The notes under the pieces were generated by a model. That model worked only from the letters and a program-made list of their open reading frames with translations, was not told where the DNA came from and ran no database searches. A DNA stretch of 64,000 nucleotides from CAWDZK01 sp963726615 (GTDB taxonomy: Bacteria > Actinomycetota > Actinomycetes > JACCUZ01): the NCBI GenBank assembly GCA_963726615.1, contig CAVSCX010000016.1:186001-250000 (forward strand), in the 5' to 3' direction. How positions within the stretch are numbered: position 1 is the first letter of the stretch; every line of letters begins with the position of its first letter. Positions 20,517 through 29,865 of the stretch are shown piece by piece. The position numbers were made by a program, and so were the translations under genes.

Positions 20517-21125
20517 TCAGAGCGCGACGAGCACGTCGTACGCCGCCACGCCGGCGAGGACCAGGCACACCGCCGCGCCGACCCGGCGGATCGTCGACAG
20601 GCGGACGTAGCGGAGCAGGGTCCGGCCGAGGAGGACTGCCAAGGCCGCGACCAGCACCAGGGCGGTCCACGAGCCGGCGAACACCGAGACCGGGTCGTGG
20701 GTCCGCGCCGCGAGCCCGGCGGTGAACAGCTGCGACAGGTCCCCCCACTCGGCCAGGAACAGCACGCCGAAGCTGGTGGCCGCGGCCCGCAGACCGCTGG
20801 CCTCGCGGGTGGCGCGGCCGGCGAAGTCGCGCTCCTCCCGGGCCTCGTCCTCGTCGGCGTGCCCGGCCCCGCGCCAGAGCAGCACCGCACCGACGAGGAA
20901 CAGCAGGCCGGCCGCTGCGGCGACCAGCGGCTCCGGCAGCAGCGAAAGCAGCCCACCTGCCGTGACCGCCACCAGGCACTGGACGAAGAAGGCGAGAGAC
21001 ACGCCGATCCACACCGGCAGCGGGCGGTAGCGCGTCGCAAGCACGAGCGCCGCCACGAACGTCTTGTCGGGCAGCTCGACCGGGAGGATGACGGCGAACG
21101 CGGTCGCCACGTGGCCGAGGTCCAC
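20517..21125 (-). CDS. GDT1/TMEM165 (UPF0016) family cation transporter
   Basis: 202 residues, six predicted helices in two inverted halves. The two family signatures are ELPDKTFVAALVLA at the N-terminus (E-x-x-D-K-T) and AEWGDLSQLFTAGLA near residue 125 (E-x-G-D). Both acidic motifs, which form the ion path, are intact. Bacterial members export Mn2+ or move Ca2+. The GTG start at 21125 directly follows the larC stop, so it is cotranslated with larB and larC. That context raises the possibility of a link to divalent metal supply or detoxification for the nickel-pincer cofactor, which is inference. Confidence 0.85.
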   Translation of the reverse strand: MDLGHVATAFAVILPVELPDKTFVAALVLATRYRPLPVWIGVSLAFFVQCLVAVTAGGLLSLLPEPLVAAAAGLLFLVGAVLLWRGAGHADEDEAREERDFAGRATREASGLRAAATSFGVLFLAEWGDLSQLFTAGLAARTHDPVSVFAGSWTALVLVAALAVLLGRTLLRYVRLSTIRRVGAAVCLVLAGVAAYDVLVAL

Positions 21126-22328
21126 TCAGCCGACGCCGTCCGCGGCGGCGACGGCAGCCGCGAGGACCGACTTCACCGGCCGGCCGAGCCGGGCCGCGGC
21201 GGCGGCCACGTCGTCGTACTCGGGTACCGCGTTCACGACCCGTCCGTCGAGGCGGGCCACCTTGACCGCGATCTCGCAGCCGTCCACCAGCACCGTGCGC
21301 AGCTCGCGCGCCAGTGCCCGTTTGGCCACCGGGTGCTCGCGGACGCCGATGGTGGAGCTTTCCGTGAAGACCACCCGGCGGACCTCGTCGAGCACGGCCG
21401 GCGAGGCCAGCACGGACAAGGTGTGCGCGGGCCGGCCCTTCTTCATCAGGATGGGGGTCAGCCAGGCGTCTGACGCGCCGGCTGCGAGCAGGGCCGCCAG
21501 CACGGCCGGCCAGACCCGCGGGTCGAGGTCGTCGACGTTGGCCTCGACGACGACGGCCTCGTCCTCCGGCGGCGGTACGCCGGCCTCGAGCGCCGGCTCA
21601 CCGACGACGACACGCAGGACGTTGGGGCGGCCGCCGGGGTCGCGGCCACCCGCCCCGCTGCCACTCGACCGGATCGTCATCGCGGGCATCGGGCCCCAGC
21701 CGCGGACGACGGTCGCGAGCAGCGCCGCGGCGGTCGGGGTGCACGCCTCGCCCTCGACCTCGCCCGCTGTCACCGGCGCGCCCGTCCCGGCCAGCACGGC
21801 GAGAACCGCGGGCACGGGGACCGGGAGGACCCCGTGCGCGGTCCGCACCTCGCCGGAGCCCAGGGCGATCGGTCCGCAGTGCACGTCGGTGATGCCGAGG
21901 TCCTGCAAGGCCGCGCAGACGCCCACGACGTCGGCCAGCGAGTCCAGCGCGCCCACCTCGTGGAAGTGCACCTGCTCTGGGTCGATCCCGTGAGCCGCCC
22001 CCTCGGCGCGCGCCAGCCGGGCGAAGACGTCCAGCGCGCGGTCGCGGACCGGGTCGGCCAGACCGGCGCCTGCCAGCAGGGCCCGGACGTCGGGCCAGGT
22101 CCGCCGGACGTCGCTGGGCGCCGTCTCGACGTCCACCTTGGTCGCGGCCAGCCCGGCCCGGTGCACCTGCCGCCGCCCCAGCCGCACCGGTTCGGTGCCG
22201 AGCGCGTCCACCGCGGCCTGCAGCACGGCCAGGTCGGCGCCCGCGGCGACCAGGGCGCCGAGCAGCATGTCGCCGGACGCGCCGGCCGAGGCGTCCACCC
22301 AGAGCAGCGTCCGACGGCCGGCGCTCAC
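21126..22328 (-). CDS. larC: Nickel insertion protein of nickel-pincer cofactor synthesis
   Basis: CTP-dependent nickel insertase that completes the nickel-pincer nucleotide of lactate racemase-type enzymes. 400 residues in one frame, from a GTG at 22328 overlapping the larB stop (GTGA). Family features are WVDASAGASGDMLLGALVAAGA at the N-terminus, VHFHEVGALDSLADVVG near residue 120, ACTPTAAALL, and a C-terminal block VEANVDDLDPRVWPAVLAALLAAGASDAWLTPI with GRPAHTLSVL. Lactobacillus larC is split and joined by a programmed frameshift; here it is a single uninterrupted gene, as in many bacteria. No larE or larA is visible in the window. Confidence 0.93.
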   Translation of the reverse strand: MSAGRRTLLWVDASAGASGDMLLGALVAAGADLAVLQAAVDALGTEPVRLGRRQVHRAGLAATKVDVETAPSDVRRTWPDVRALLAGAGLADPVRDRALDVFARLARAEGAAHGIDPEQVHFHEVGALDSLADVVGVCAALQDLGITDVHCGPIALGSGEVRTAHGVLPVPVPAVLAVLAGTGAPVTAGEVEGEACTPTAAALLATVVRGWGPMPAMTIRSSGSGAGGRDPGGRPNVLRVVVGEPALEAGVPPPEDEAVVVEANVDDLDPRVWPAVLAALLAAGASDAWLTPILMKKGRPAHTLSVLASPAVLDEVRRVVFTESSTIGVREHPVAKRALARELRTVLVDGCEIAVKVARLDGRVVNAVPEYDDVAAAAARLGRPVKSVLAAAVAAADGVG

Positions 22329-23092
22329 GGGTGGCCGGCTGCGCGTCGCGCGACCCTCGCGGCGAACACGCCTGCCCCGAAGCCGTTGTCGATGTTGCAC
22401 ACCGCGACCCCGGGCGCGCACGAGTTGAGCATCGCGAGCAGCGCGGCCAGCCCGCCGTACGACGTGCCGTACCCGACCGAGGTCGGCACGGCGACAAGGG
22501 GCACGCCGGTCAGCCCGCCGACCACGCTGGGCAACGCGCCCTCCATCCCCGCCACCACAACAAGGCAGTCGGCGTCGTCGAGCTCGGGTCGGACGGCCAT
22601 CAGCCGGTGCAGGCCCGCGACGCCCACGTCGTCGACGCGCCGGACGGCGGCGCCGAAGGCCCGCGCAACGAACGCGGCCTCGGCCGCCACCGGCCCGTCG
22701 GACGTGCCGGCGGCGACCACGCACACGGTGCCGTGCGGTTCGGGCAGGGGACCTACAGCCACCGCCCGCGCGACCGGGTCGACGAGCGCGTCGGGGAAGG
22801 CGCCGAGCACGGCGTCGGCGGTCTCGTCGGGCACCCGGGTGGCGACAGCCGGCCGGTCGCCCAGGCCGGCCAGCTCCCGCAGGATGGCGACGGTCTGCGC
22901 GGGCGTCTTGCCCTCGGCGTAGACGACCTCCGGGTCACCGGTGCGCACGCCGCGATGGGTGTCGACCCGGGCGAAGCCGAGGTCGACGGCGCCCTGCAAC
23001 GGCCCGTCGGCCAGCTGTCCGACAGCGTCGTCGACGGCGACCCCGCCGGCCGCTACCGCACGAAGCAGCAAGGTGAGCTCGGCGCGGTCCAC
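22325..23092 (-). CDS. larB: Pyridinium-3,5-biscarboxylic acid mononucleotide synthase
   Basis: Carboxylates and hydrolyses nicotinic acid adenine dinucleotide in the first step of nickel-pincer cofactor synthesis. About 255 residues from GTG 23092. The C-terminal half is a PurE-like (AIR carboxylase) domain with CVVAAGTSDGPVAAEAA, DDADCLVVVAGMEGALPSVVGGL, VAVPTSVGYGTSYGG and the closing SCAPGVAVCNIDNGFGAG. The N-terminal part has FARVDTHRGVRTGDPEVVYAEGKTP. The frame stays open further upstream, but family length favours the GTG at 23092. First gene of larB-larC-GDT1. Confidence 0.92.
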   Translation of the reverse strand: MDRAELTLLLRAVAAGGVAVDDAVGQLADGPLQGAVDLGFARVDTHRGVRTGDPEVVYAEGKTPAQTVAILRELAGLGDRPAVATRVPDETADAVLGAFPDALVDPVARAVAVGPLPEPHGTVCVVAAGTSDGPVAAEAAFVARAFGAAVRRVDDVGVAGLHRLMAVRPELDDADCLVVVAGMEGALPSVVGGLTGVPLVAVPTSVGYGTSYGGLAALLAMLNSCAPGVAVCNIDNGFGAGVFAARVARRAAGHP

Positions 23093-23212
23093 GGCGGCCA
23101 ATCTAGAGGCCCGTCCCCGCCCGCCCGGCACCTGCCCGGCGCGGGGACCGGGTTCGGCCGGACGGGGCCGGTAACGTGCGCCTCCTCCCACCCGCCGTCA
23201 CCGAGGACGCCC

Positions 23213-23626
23213 GTGCCCAGCTGGTCGACCGAGACCTATCAGGCCGTCACCGTGGCCGCCGCGGCAGCCGCCGCCCTCAGCCTGCTCCTCCTGCTCGTCG
23301 TGCTGGCCCGGCTGCGGGTGCTCTCCCGCCGGGTCCGGCGCGTGGCGCTCCCGAGGGGGGCGGCGGCGGTGACCGAGGCTGCCGGGCCGGACCCACGTGC
23401 GCTGCGGCACGTGGCCGTGGTGCGCTACGACGCGTTCGGCGACATGGGCGGCCGGCTCTCGTTCTCGGCGGCGCTGCTCGACGACCAGGGCGACGGGCTG
23501 GTGCTGTCCTCGATCAACGGCCGGTCCGAGACCCGGACCTACGCGAAGGCGCTTGTCGGTGGGGCGAGCGAGCACACGCTCTCACCGGAGGAGCAGGACG
23601 CGATCACGGCCGCCAAGCGGGCCTGA
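23213..23626 (+). CDS. DUF4446 family single-pass membrane protein
   Basis: 137 residues from GTG 23213. An N-terminal helix (about residues 10-32, AAAAAAALSLLLLLVVLA) is followed by a coiled basic segment and a conserved globular domain: HVAVVRYDAFGDMGGRLSFSAALLDDQGDGLVLSSINGR with RTYAKALVGG. This matches the DUF4446 family of Gram-positive bacteria. Function unknown. Divergent from larB; converges with the long surface-protein gene. Confidence 0.8.
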   Translation: MPSWSTETYQAVTVAAAAAAALSLLLLLVVLARLRVLSRRVRRVALPRGAAAVTEAAGPDPRALRHVAVVRYDAFGDMGGRLSFSAALLDDQGDGLVLSSINGRSETRTYAKALVGGASEHTLSPEEQDAITAAKRA

Positions 23627-23668
23627 GCGGGGTGCGTCCCGCCCCGACCGGTGACTCGTACCCCGACG

Positions 23669-26600
23669 TCAGTCCTGACGGCGGGACCGGGCCGGGACGA
23701 GCCCGACGACGAGGGAGCCGACCAGGAGCAGCAGCACCCCCGCCAGCCCGGCAGGGACAGTGAGCCCGGCGCCGGTGTGCGGCAGCTGGCCGGCCGCCGT
23801 GACCACCGGGTGGTGCTGTGCCGTCACCGCCCGGTGGTGGCGTGCCGCACCGGCGGCCGCACCGAGCACCCGGACCGTCTGGAGCACGGTGACCGGGACC
23901 CCGTCAGTCCCCATCACCAGGTAGCGGAACGTGGCGACCCCGGTGAAGCCCTTCGCCCGGGTCACCACCAGCCGGTTGTCGAGGAGCTCGACGGTCAGCC
24001 CCGTGCTCGCGCCTCCCACCGACGTCACCGCCAGGACGCCGTGCCCGGTGACGGTGTCGGCCGGGTCGAGGGTCACCGACGCGCGGCCGACGGCGATCGT
24101 CGCCGTTGCCGACAGGGTCTCGGCCGCGGGCGCCGGCGTGCCGGGCGCCGTCACGAGGACCCGCAGGACAGCTTCCGCAGTGCCACCGTTGCCGTCCGAC
24201 ACCGTGTAGGCGATCACCATCAGGCCGGTGAACGAGGCCTTGGGCGTGACCCTGACAAACCCGTCCGGGGCGACGTCGACGGTCCCCTTGCCGGCGGTGA
24301 CCGTGACCTTGGTGACCTGCAGCGCCTGGCCGGGGTTCGGGTCGCTGTCGTTGCTGCGCACGTCGACCTTGACCGGCGTGCCGGACGAGGTGACCGCCGC
24401 GTCGTCGTTGGCGACCGGCGGGGTGTTGCCGACGCTGACTGTCACGCAGGCTGTCGCCGAGCCGCCGTTGCCGTCGGTCGCGGTGTAGCAGAACGAGTCC
24501 GTGCCGAGGTACCCCGGCTCGGGCGTGTAGCGGACCTTGCCGGTCGCAGGGTCGAGCAGCGCGACGCCGTGCCCGGCCGGACCCACCGACGCGATGGCCA
24601 CCGGCTGGCCGTCCGGGTCGCTGACGAGCGGGAGCAGGGGGACCGTCACCGCGGTGCCACCGGGTGTCGAGGCGGAGCCGGCCGTCGCCGCCGGGGCCGC
24701 GTTGCCCACCATGACCGTGACAGTCGCCGTCGACGTGGCGCCGCGCGGGTCGGTGACGAGGTAGCTGAACGTGTCGAGGCCGACGAAGCCGGCGACGGAG
24801 GTGTAGCGGACCTTGCCGGCGGCCGTGACGACTGCGCTGCCGTGGGACGGTGCCGCCACCGAGGTCAGCGTGAGTGTCTCGCCGTCCGGGTCGGAGTCGT
24901 TGTCGCGCACGTCGATCACGGTCGGCACCGCGCTGCGCGCTCCCGCGGCGTCGGCCACGGCGATCGGGGCTGCGTTGCGCACATCGACGTCGACGGTGGC
25001 CTCCGCCAGGCCGCCGTTGCCGTCGCTGACGCGGTAGCGGAAGGAGTCTCCGCCGGCCCACGTCGGGTCGGGGGTGTAGACGACGTGGCTGCCGACGACC
25101 GTTGCGGTGCCGTGCAACGGCGCGACCGTGATGCCGGTGAGGGTCAGCAGGTCGCCGTTCGGATCGCTGTCGTTGGCGAGGACGAGGATGGCGAGCGCCG
25201 CCCCGACCGGGCCCGGATGGGTCACGCTGTCGTCGGCCGCGACCGGCGGGTCGTTGGCCACGGTGACCGTGACAGTCGCAGTGGCAGTGCCGCCACGGCC
25301 GTCGTCGACGGTGTAGGTGAACGTGTCGGCGCCGAGGTAGCCCGGCGTCGGCGTGTACCGGATCCCACCGCCGGGCAGGACCAGGGCAACGCCGTGGGCC
25401 GGTCCGGTGGCGACGCTGACCGTCAACGGGTCGCCGTTCGCGTCTCCGTCGTTGAGCAGCACCGCGACGTCGACCGACCCGTTGTGCGGGACGACGGCGC
25501 TGTCGTCCCCGGCCGACGGTGCCTGGTTGGAGACGGTGAGCGTCACGGTGGCGGTGGCGGTGTTCCCCTGCGGGTCCCTCACGGTGTAGGTGAAGCTGTC
25601 CGCTCCGGCGTAGGCGGGGTCGGGGGTGTAGACGACGGCCCCCGCGCCGTTGACGGACACGGTCCCGTGCGCTGCCCCACCGGTGCCGGTCGTGGTGAGG
25701 GAGCTGCCGGCGGTGTCGGCGTCGGTCACGTGCGAGAGGACGTCGATCGTGGTCGCGCCGCCTCCCGGCACCGTCCGGCTGAAGTCGGCGGCGACCGGGG
25801 CCGCGCTGCCGGTCGTGACGGTCACCAGCGCCGTCGCGGTGCCGGCTCCGTCACTGATCGTGTAGGTCATGGTGTCCGGCCCGAACCAGCCCGCCGCGGG
25901 TACGTAGCGCACCCGAGCGGCGGCACCGGAGCCGGTGACTGAGGCGGTGCCGTGCGCGGCGCCGACGACGCCGGTGACGGTCAGTGGGTCGCCGTTGTCG
26001 TCCGTGTCGTTGGCGAGCACGTCGACGTCGATCGCCGTGCCGGACGGGGTGCTCGCGCTGTCGTCGGCCGCGACGGGTGCGTTGTCGGGCACCGTGACGG
26101 TCACGGTCGCGGTGGCGGTGCCGCCCGCCCCGTCGGACACGGTGTAGGTGAAGGTGGCCGTGCCCTTCCGGAACGAGGTCGCCGGGGTGAAGGTCACGGT
26201 GGTGCCGTCGGTCGTCACCGTGCCCACACCCCCGGCGGGCTGGGTGACGGAGCCGACGGTGAGTGCCTGCCCCGTCGTCGGGATGTTCGGGTCGCTGTCG
26301 TTGCCGAGGACGCTGATCGTCGCCGGCGAACCCGGCGCGGCCGTCCCGGCATCGTCGGTCGCCACCGGCGGGGCGTTCGGCACCGTCACGGTCACGGTGG
26401 CCGAGGCCGACCCGCCGCGCCCGTCGCTCACGCGGTAGGTGAACGTGTCCGTGCCCGCCTGCCCCGCGGCAGCCGTGTAGGTGAGCGTGTTGTTGCCGTT
26501 GACCACGACAGTCCCCCGGGTCGGGGTGGTCGTGGTCGGCGCCGTGACCGTCAACGCGTCGCCGTCGGGGTCCGAGTCGTTGACGCGGGGGTCGAAGGTG

Positions 26601-28651
26601 ACCACGCCACCGCTCGTCGTCCGGGCGTCGTCGGAGGCGGACGGGGCACGGTTGACGACCGTGGACGCCGACGACGTGTTGTCGCCGTTCGCCGGGTCGA
26701 AGTTGGTACCGGTCACGGTCGCGGAGTTGGTCGCCGGGTCGGCGACCGCGTCGACGACCGCTCTCACCGTGACTGTCGCCGTGCCACCGTTGACCATCGC
26801 GCCGAGATCGCACACGACCTGGCCGGCCGGCGTCGTGCAGCTGCCCTGCGTGGTGGCGGGGGCGCCGCTGAGCACGGCGCCGGCCGGCAGGGTGTCGGTG
26901 ATCGTGACGCCGGGGTCGTCGTACGGGCCGCTGTTGGTGACGACGAGCGTGTAGGTGACCGGGGTGGCCGATCCGACCTGCACGGTGCCGACGTCACGGG
27001 ACTTGACCACCGCCAGGTCGCTGCGGTGCTGCACGGCCACGGCGCTGGCGGTGGAGCTCGCTCCGCTGACCGACGAGGTGAACAGGACACCGGAGTAGCT
27101 CACCGACGCGGTGTTCGCGATCGACCTCTGGTCGGTGACGGCGTCGACGGTGACGCGGAAGGTCACCGTCTGCGTCGACGCGCCGATCGCGACGCTCCCG
27201 CCACTCGACGAGGACGCGCCGACCCCGAGGTTGACCGTGAGCGTCCTGGTGCCGCCGACGTACTTCGCCTCGTCGTCGCCGGAGGCATCGGTCTTGGCCG
27301 CGCCGTTCCAGGTGATGCTGCCCGGGACATAGGTGGTGCCGGCCGGCATCACGTCGGTCAGCACCGTGGCCGTGGCGTTGTCGTAGCCGTTGTTGACCCC
27401 GGTCAGGGTGTACTGCAGCTGGTCGCCGGGCTCGACGAGCCCCGGGCTCGTGTTGCCGGGTGACTTGATCACCGAGACGGACTTGTCCATGTCGATGTTG
27501 GGTGCGTAGAGCTCGTGCGCGAACGTGAGGATGCCGGGGTAGTACGTCTCGCTGGTGGACGTGACGCGGATGACGGCGCTGGTGGCGCCGTTGGGGAGCT
27601 TCCCGTCGACGTTGAAGGTCGCCACGTCGAACCCGAGCTGGTTCTTGTAGCTGGGCGTCCGGGTGGAGGAGTCGACGCCCTTGTCGGAGATCGTCGAGTC
27701 GAAGACGTTCGTCGGGGCGTGCAGCGCGTCGCTCACGTTCGTGAGGGTCCCGGTGGTGTTGCCGAGCAGCAGCTGGTCGCCCGTCTTGCCGAGGTCGCCC
27801 TCCCAGGAGATGGCACCGAGGGTCGTGCGCACGGCGCCGGACGGCGGGGTCGAGAAGCCGCTGACCGGGATGTCGAACGCCTCGCCGCTGGCCACCGACC
27901 CGTAGCCGCGGAAGATGGTGAGGTTGCGGGCCGGGGCGTCGACGTCGCGGTAGGCGATCGCCAGGCCCCAGCCGCCGTACGAGTCACCACCCTGACCGGT
28001 CTGGACGTTCGCGACGGTGTACGAGCCGTTCCCGGCGGCCTGGACCAGGGAGGTGACGTCGGCGAAGGCCTCGTAGTTGCTCCCGGCGGCCGTCCAGCTC
28101 GCGGTGAGGTCGGTGTACGCGACGCTGCCGGGCACCTTGAGCTTGACCTTGTTGTAGTCGGCGGCACTCGGCGCCGCTGTGCCGGCCGTGCCGGAGATGG
28201 TGGCGCCGGCGCCAGTGCGCCCGCCCCAGACCAGCGCGGCGTAGAGGACCGTGGCGTTGGCGGGCATGTCCACCGTCGACGACGACGAGTTGAACGTCGT
28301 GGGGTCGCCGTCGGCGTCGACGTAGACCATCCAGTAGGCGTTGTCGTCCAACGCGGCGTTCGCTGTGGCGCCGCCACCGGCCGTGTTGCGGGCGGCCGTG
28401 CAGCCCGCCACCGCGGTCTGGCAGGTCATCAGGGTGTTGCCGCGGAGCATGATGTCGCCGGTGGTGTTCTGGGAGAACACCGAGGTGAACGGCGAGGTGA
28501 TCGCGGCCTGGGCCGCAGTGGCGCCGGACAGGACGGTGACGGCCACGACGACGAGCGCGGTGACGAGCGCCGCGGCACGCGGCCTGGCGCGGAGGGTCAG
28601 CCCGGAGGCGTCCGCGATCGACGCGCGTCGTGCCCTGTTCGTCCCGCTCAT
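23669..28651 (-). CDS. LPxTG-anchored giant surface protein with Ig/cadherin-like repeats
   Basis: 1,660 residues. I chose the ATG at 28651 (MSGTNRARR) because GGTGGAG lies seven bases upstream; an ATG 21 codons earlier has none. A signal peptide ends near ATAAQA. An N-terminal beta-rich domain of about 350 residues (unique, aromatic-rich, with PFTSVFSQNTTGDIMLRGN and two Cys pairs) is followed by two DUF11-type domains (VKSRDVGTVQVGSATPVTYTLVVTN and ITDTLPAGAVL) with a Cys pair. Then come about nine tandem Big_9/cadherin-like units, each starting with a variant of APVAxDD and carrying NDSDPDGDxL and DTFTYxVSDGxGG, and one degenerate unit. The C-terminus is QLPHTG, a 22-residue hydrophobic helix and a basic RSRRQD tail, a classical sortase signal. 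No sortase gene lies in the window. Likely adhesin or matrix protein; ligand unknown. Confidence 0.85.
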   Translation of the reverse strand: MSGTNRARRASIADASGLTLRARPRAAALVTALVVVAVTVLSGATAAQAAITSPFTSVFSQNTTGDIMLRGNTLMTCQTAVAGCTAARNTAGGGATANAALDDNAYWMVYVDADGDPTTFNSSSSTVDMPANATVLYAALVWGGRTGAGATISGTAGTAAPSAADYNKVKLKVPGSVAYTDLTASWTAAGSNYEAFADVTSLVQAAGNGSYTVANVQTGQGGDSYGGWGLAIAYRDVDAPARNLTIFRGYGSVASGEAFDIPVSGFSTPPSGAVRTTLGAISWEGDLGKTGDQLLLGNTTGTLTNVSDALHAPTNVFDSTISDKGVDSSTRTPSYKNQLGFDVATFNVDGKLPNGATSAVIRVTSTSETYYPGILTFAHELYAPNIDMDKSVSVIKSPGNTSPGLVEPGDQLQYTLTGVNNGYDNATATVLTDVMPAGTTYVPGSITWNGAAKTDASGDDEAKYVGGTRTLTVNLGVGASSSSGGSVAIGASTQTVTFRVTVDAVTDQRSIANTASVSYSGVLFTSSVSGASSTASAVAVQHRSDLAVVKSRDVGTVQVGSATPVTYTLVVTNSGPYDDPGVTITDTLPAGAVLSGAPATTQGSCTTPAGQVVCDLGAMVNGGTATVTVRAVVDAVADPATNSATVTGTNFDPANGDNTSSASTVVNRAPSASDDARTTSGGVVTFDPRVNDSDPDGDALTVTAPTTTTPTRGTVVVNGNNTLTYTAAAGQAGTDTFTYRVSDGRGGSASATVTVTVPNAPPVATDDAGTAAPGSPATISVLGNDSDPNIPTTGQALTVGSVTQPAGGVGTVTTDGTTVTFTPATSFRKGTATFTYTVSDGAGGTATATVTVTVPDNAPVAADDSASTPSGTAIDVDVLANDTDDNGDPLTVTGVVGAAHGTASVTGSGAAARVRYVPAAGWFGPDTMTYTISDGAGTATALVTVTTGSAAPVAADFSRTVPGGGATTIDVLSHVTDADTAGSSLTTTGTGGAAHGTVSVNGAGAVVYTPDPAYAGADSFTYTVRDPQGNTATATVTLTVSNQAPSAGDDSAVVPHNGSVDVAVLLNDGDANGDPLTVSVATGPAHGVALVLPGGGIRYTPTPGYLGADTFTYTVDDGRGGTATATVTVTVANDPPVAADDSVTHPGPVGAALAILVLANDSDPNGDLLTLTGITVAPLHGTATVVGSHVVYTPDPTWAGGDSFRYRVSDGNGGLAEATVDVDVRNAAPIAVADAAGARSAVPTVIDVRDNDSDPDGETLTLTSVAAPSHGSAVVTAAGKVRYTSVAGFVGLDTFSYLVTDPRGATSTATVTVMVGNAAPAATAGSASTPGGTAVTVPLLPLVSDPDGQPVAIASVGPAGHGVALLDPATGKVRYTPEPGYLGTDSFCYTATDGNGGSATACVTVSVGNTPPVANDDAAVTSSGTPVKVDVRSNDSDPNPGQALQVTKVTVTAGKGTVDVAPDGFVRVTPKASFTGLMVIAYTVSDGNGGTAEAVLRVLVTAPGTPAPAAETLSATATIAVGRASVTLDPADTVTGHGVLAVTSVGGASTGLTVELLDNRLVVTRAKGFTGVATFRYLVMGTDGVPVTVLQTVRVLGAAAGAARHHRAVTAQHHPVVTAAGQLPHTGAGLTVPAGLAGVLLLLVGSLVVGLVPARSRRQD
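24110..26655 (-). repeat. Tandem Ig/cadherin-like repeat coding region
   Basis: About ten consecutive units of 85-95 codons. Each encodes the pattern [AP]PVAxDD ... NDSDPxGDxLT ... GTxxVxxxGxVxYTP ... GxDTFTYxVxDGxGGxATATVTVTV. Units 2-6 are the most alike; the last (toward 24,110) is degenerate. Repeats of this kind vary in copy number by recombination and cause the GC-rich open frames seen on the opposite strand here, which I do not regard as genes. Confidence 0.75.
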
Positions 28652-28886
28652 GCCCACTCCACCACGTATACGGCGCTTCATCACTGCCGCCGAGGCGGGC
28701 GCGCGAATGAACACGGCACCATGCCGCGAAGATCCACGTCGGTCCGGGCCGCAGCCGACATGAGCGTCCGGAACCGAAATTGGCGCATCGGTGACCGTCC
28801 ACGCCCGAACGGATGACGCAGCGTGTCGATCGGGCGGGCTCGGTCACGCACCGCTACCGCGGCGGCGTCCGGTTAGGGTGCGGCGC
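28652..28886. promoter_or_regulatory. Divergent intergenic region, surface protein / pheA
   Basis: 235 bases between divergent starts. It contains a Shine-Dalgarno for the surface protein (about 28,658-28,664 on the minus strand) and must hold both promoters. The AT-richer patch around 28,665-28,700 and the GGAACCGAAATT segment near 28,775 are the only departures from the GC-rich background. No clear operator seen. Confidence 0.4.
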
Positions 28887-29840
28887 ATGCCTGGAGTCCC
28901 GCCTGCGCGCTACGCCTACCTGGGTCCTGAGGGGACCTTCGCCGAGGCTGCGCTGCGCACCCTGCCGGCGGCGGCCAAGGGCGACCTGCAGCCGCAGGTG
29001 AGCGTGACCGCGGCGCTCGAGGCGGTACGCCGCGGGGAGGCCGACCACGCGTTGGTCCCGATCGAGAACTCGGTCGAGGGGTCGGTCTCGGCGACCCTGG
29101 ACGAGCTCGCCGTCGGCGACCCGCTGATGGTCACCCGCGAGGTGCTGCTGCCGGTGTCGTTCGCGCTGATGGTGCGGCCGGGCACCGGCCTGCACGACGT
29201 ACGCCGGGTGGCGACCCACCCCCACGCGGCCGCCCAGTGCCGGCGCTGGCTGGCCGCGGCCCTGCCGGACGCCACCGTGGCCCCGGCTCTGTCGACGGCG
29301 TCAGCGGCGGCCGCCCTTGCCGATGGCAGCGGCTCGCACGACGCGGCGATCGCGGCGCCGATCGCCGCCGAGCGGTACCGCCTGGAGGTGCTGGCACGCG
29401 ACGTCGAGGACAACCCGGACGCCGTGACCCGGTTCGTCATGGTCAGCCGCCCGGGTGAGCCCCCGTTGCCCACCGGGCACGACAAGACCTCGCTGGTGGC
29501 CTTCATCTCCGACGACCACCCCGGTGCCCTGCTCGAGGTGCTCACCGAGCTCTCGGTGCGCGGGGTCAACCTGACCCGGATCGAGTCACGCCCCACGGGG
29601 GAGCGCCTCGGCCGGTACTGCTTCTCCATCGACTGCGAGGGTCACGTCGACGACGCACGCCTCGGCGAGGCCTTGTCGGGGCTGCGCCGGGTCTGCCCCG
29701 ATGTCCGCTTCCTCGGGTCCTACCCGCGCGCCGACCGGGGTCCCGCCGCCGAGGCGGCGGAGCGCGATGCCGCCGAGAAGGACACGCTGTACCGCGACGC
29801 CGCCGCGTGGCTCGGCCGGATCCGCAACGGGAAGGTCTAG
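28887..29840 (+). CDS. pheA: Prephenate dehydratase
   Basis: Converts prephenate to phenylpyruvate in phenylalanine synthesis. 317 residues, no chorismate mutase domain. The PDT domain (about 8-185) begins AYLGPEGTFAEAALR and has HALVPIENSVEGSVSATLDEL and the catalytic DAVTRFVMVSR (Thr of the TRF motif). The ACT regulatory domain (about 205-280) has LVAFISDDHPGALLEVLTELSVRGVNLTRIESRPTG; the ESRP motif binds phenylalanine, so feedback inhibition is expected. A 30-residue C-terminal tail is less conserved. ATG 28887. Confidence 0.95.
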   Translation: MPGVPPARYAYLGPEGTFAEAALRTLPAAAKGDLQPQVSVTAALEAVRRGEADHALVPIENSVEGSVSATLDELAVGDPLMVTREVLLPVSFALMVRPGTGLHDVRRVATHPHAAAQCRRWLAAALPDATVAPALSTASAAAALADGSGSHDAAIAAPIAAERYRLEVLARDVEDNPDAVTRFVMVSRPGEPPLPTGHDKTSLVAFISDDHPGALLEVLTELSVRGVNLTRIESRPTGERLGRYCFSIDCEGHVDDARLGEALSGLRRVCPDVRFLGSYPRADRGPAAEAAERDAAEKDTLYRDAAAWLGRIRNGKV

Positions 29841-29865
29841 CGTCCGCACCGCCGCCTGGCGTGGC

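Noticed and set aside
21126..22328. Programmed frameshift in larC
   Set aside because: The gene is one uninterrupted frame; no split or slippery site is needed.
23651..28816. Several long plus-strand open frames opposite the surface-protein repeats
   Set aside because: They repeat with the same period as the Ig-like units and are low complexity; shadows of the repeats.
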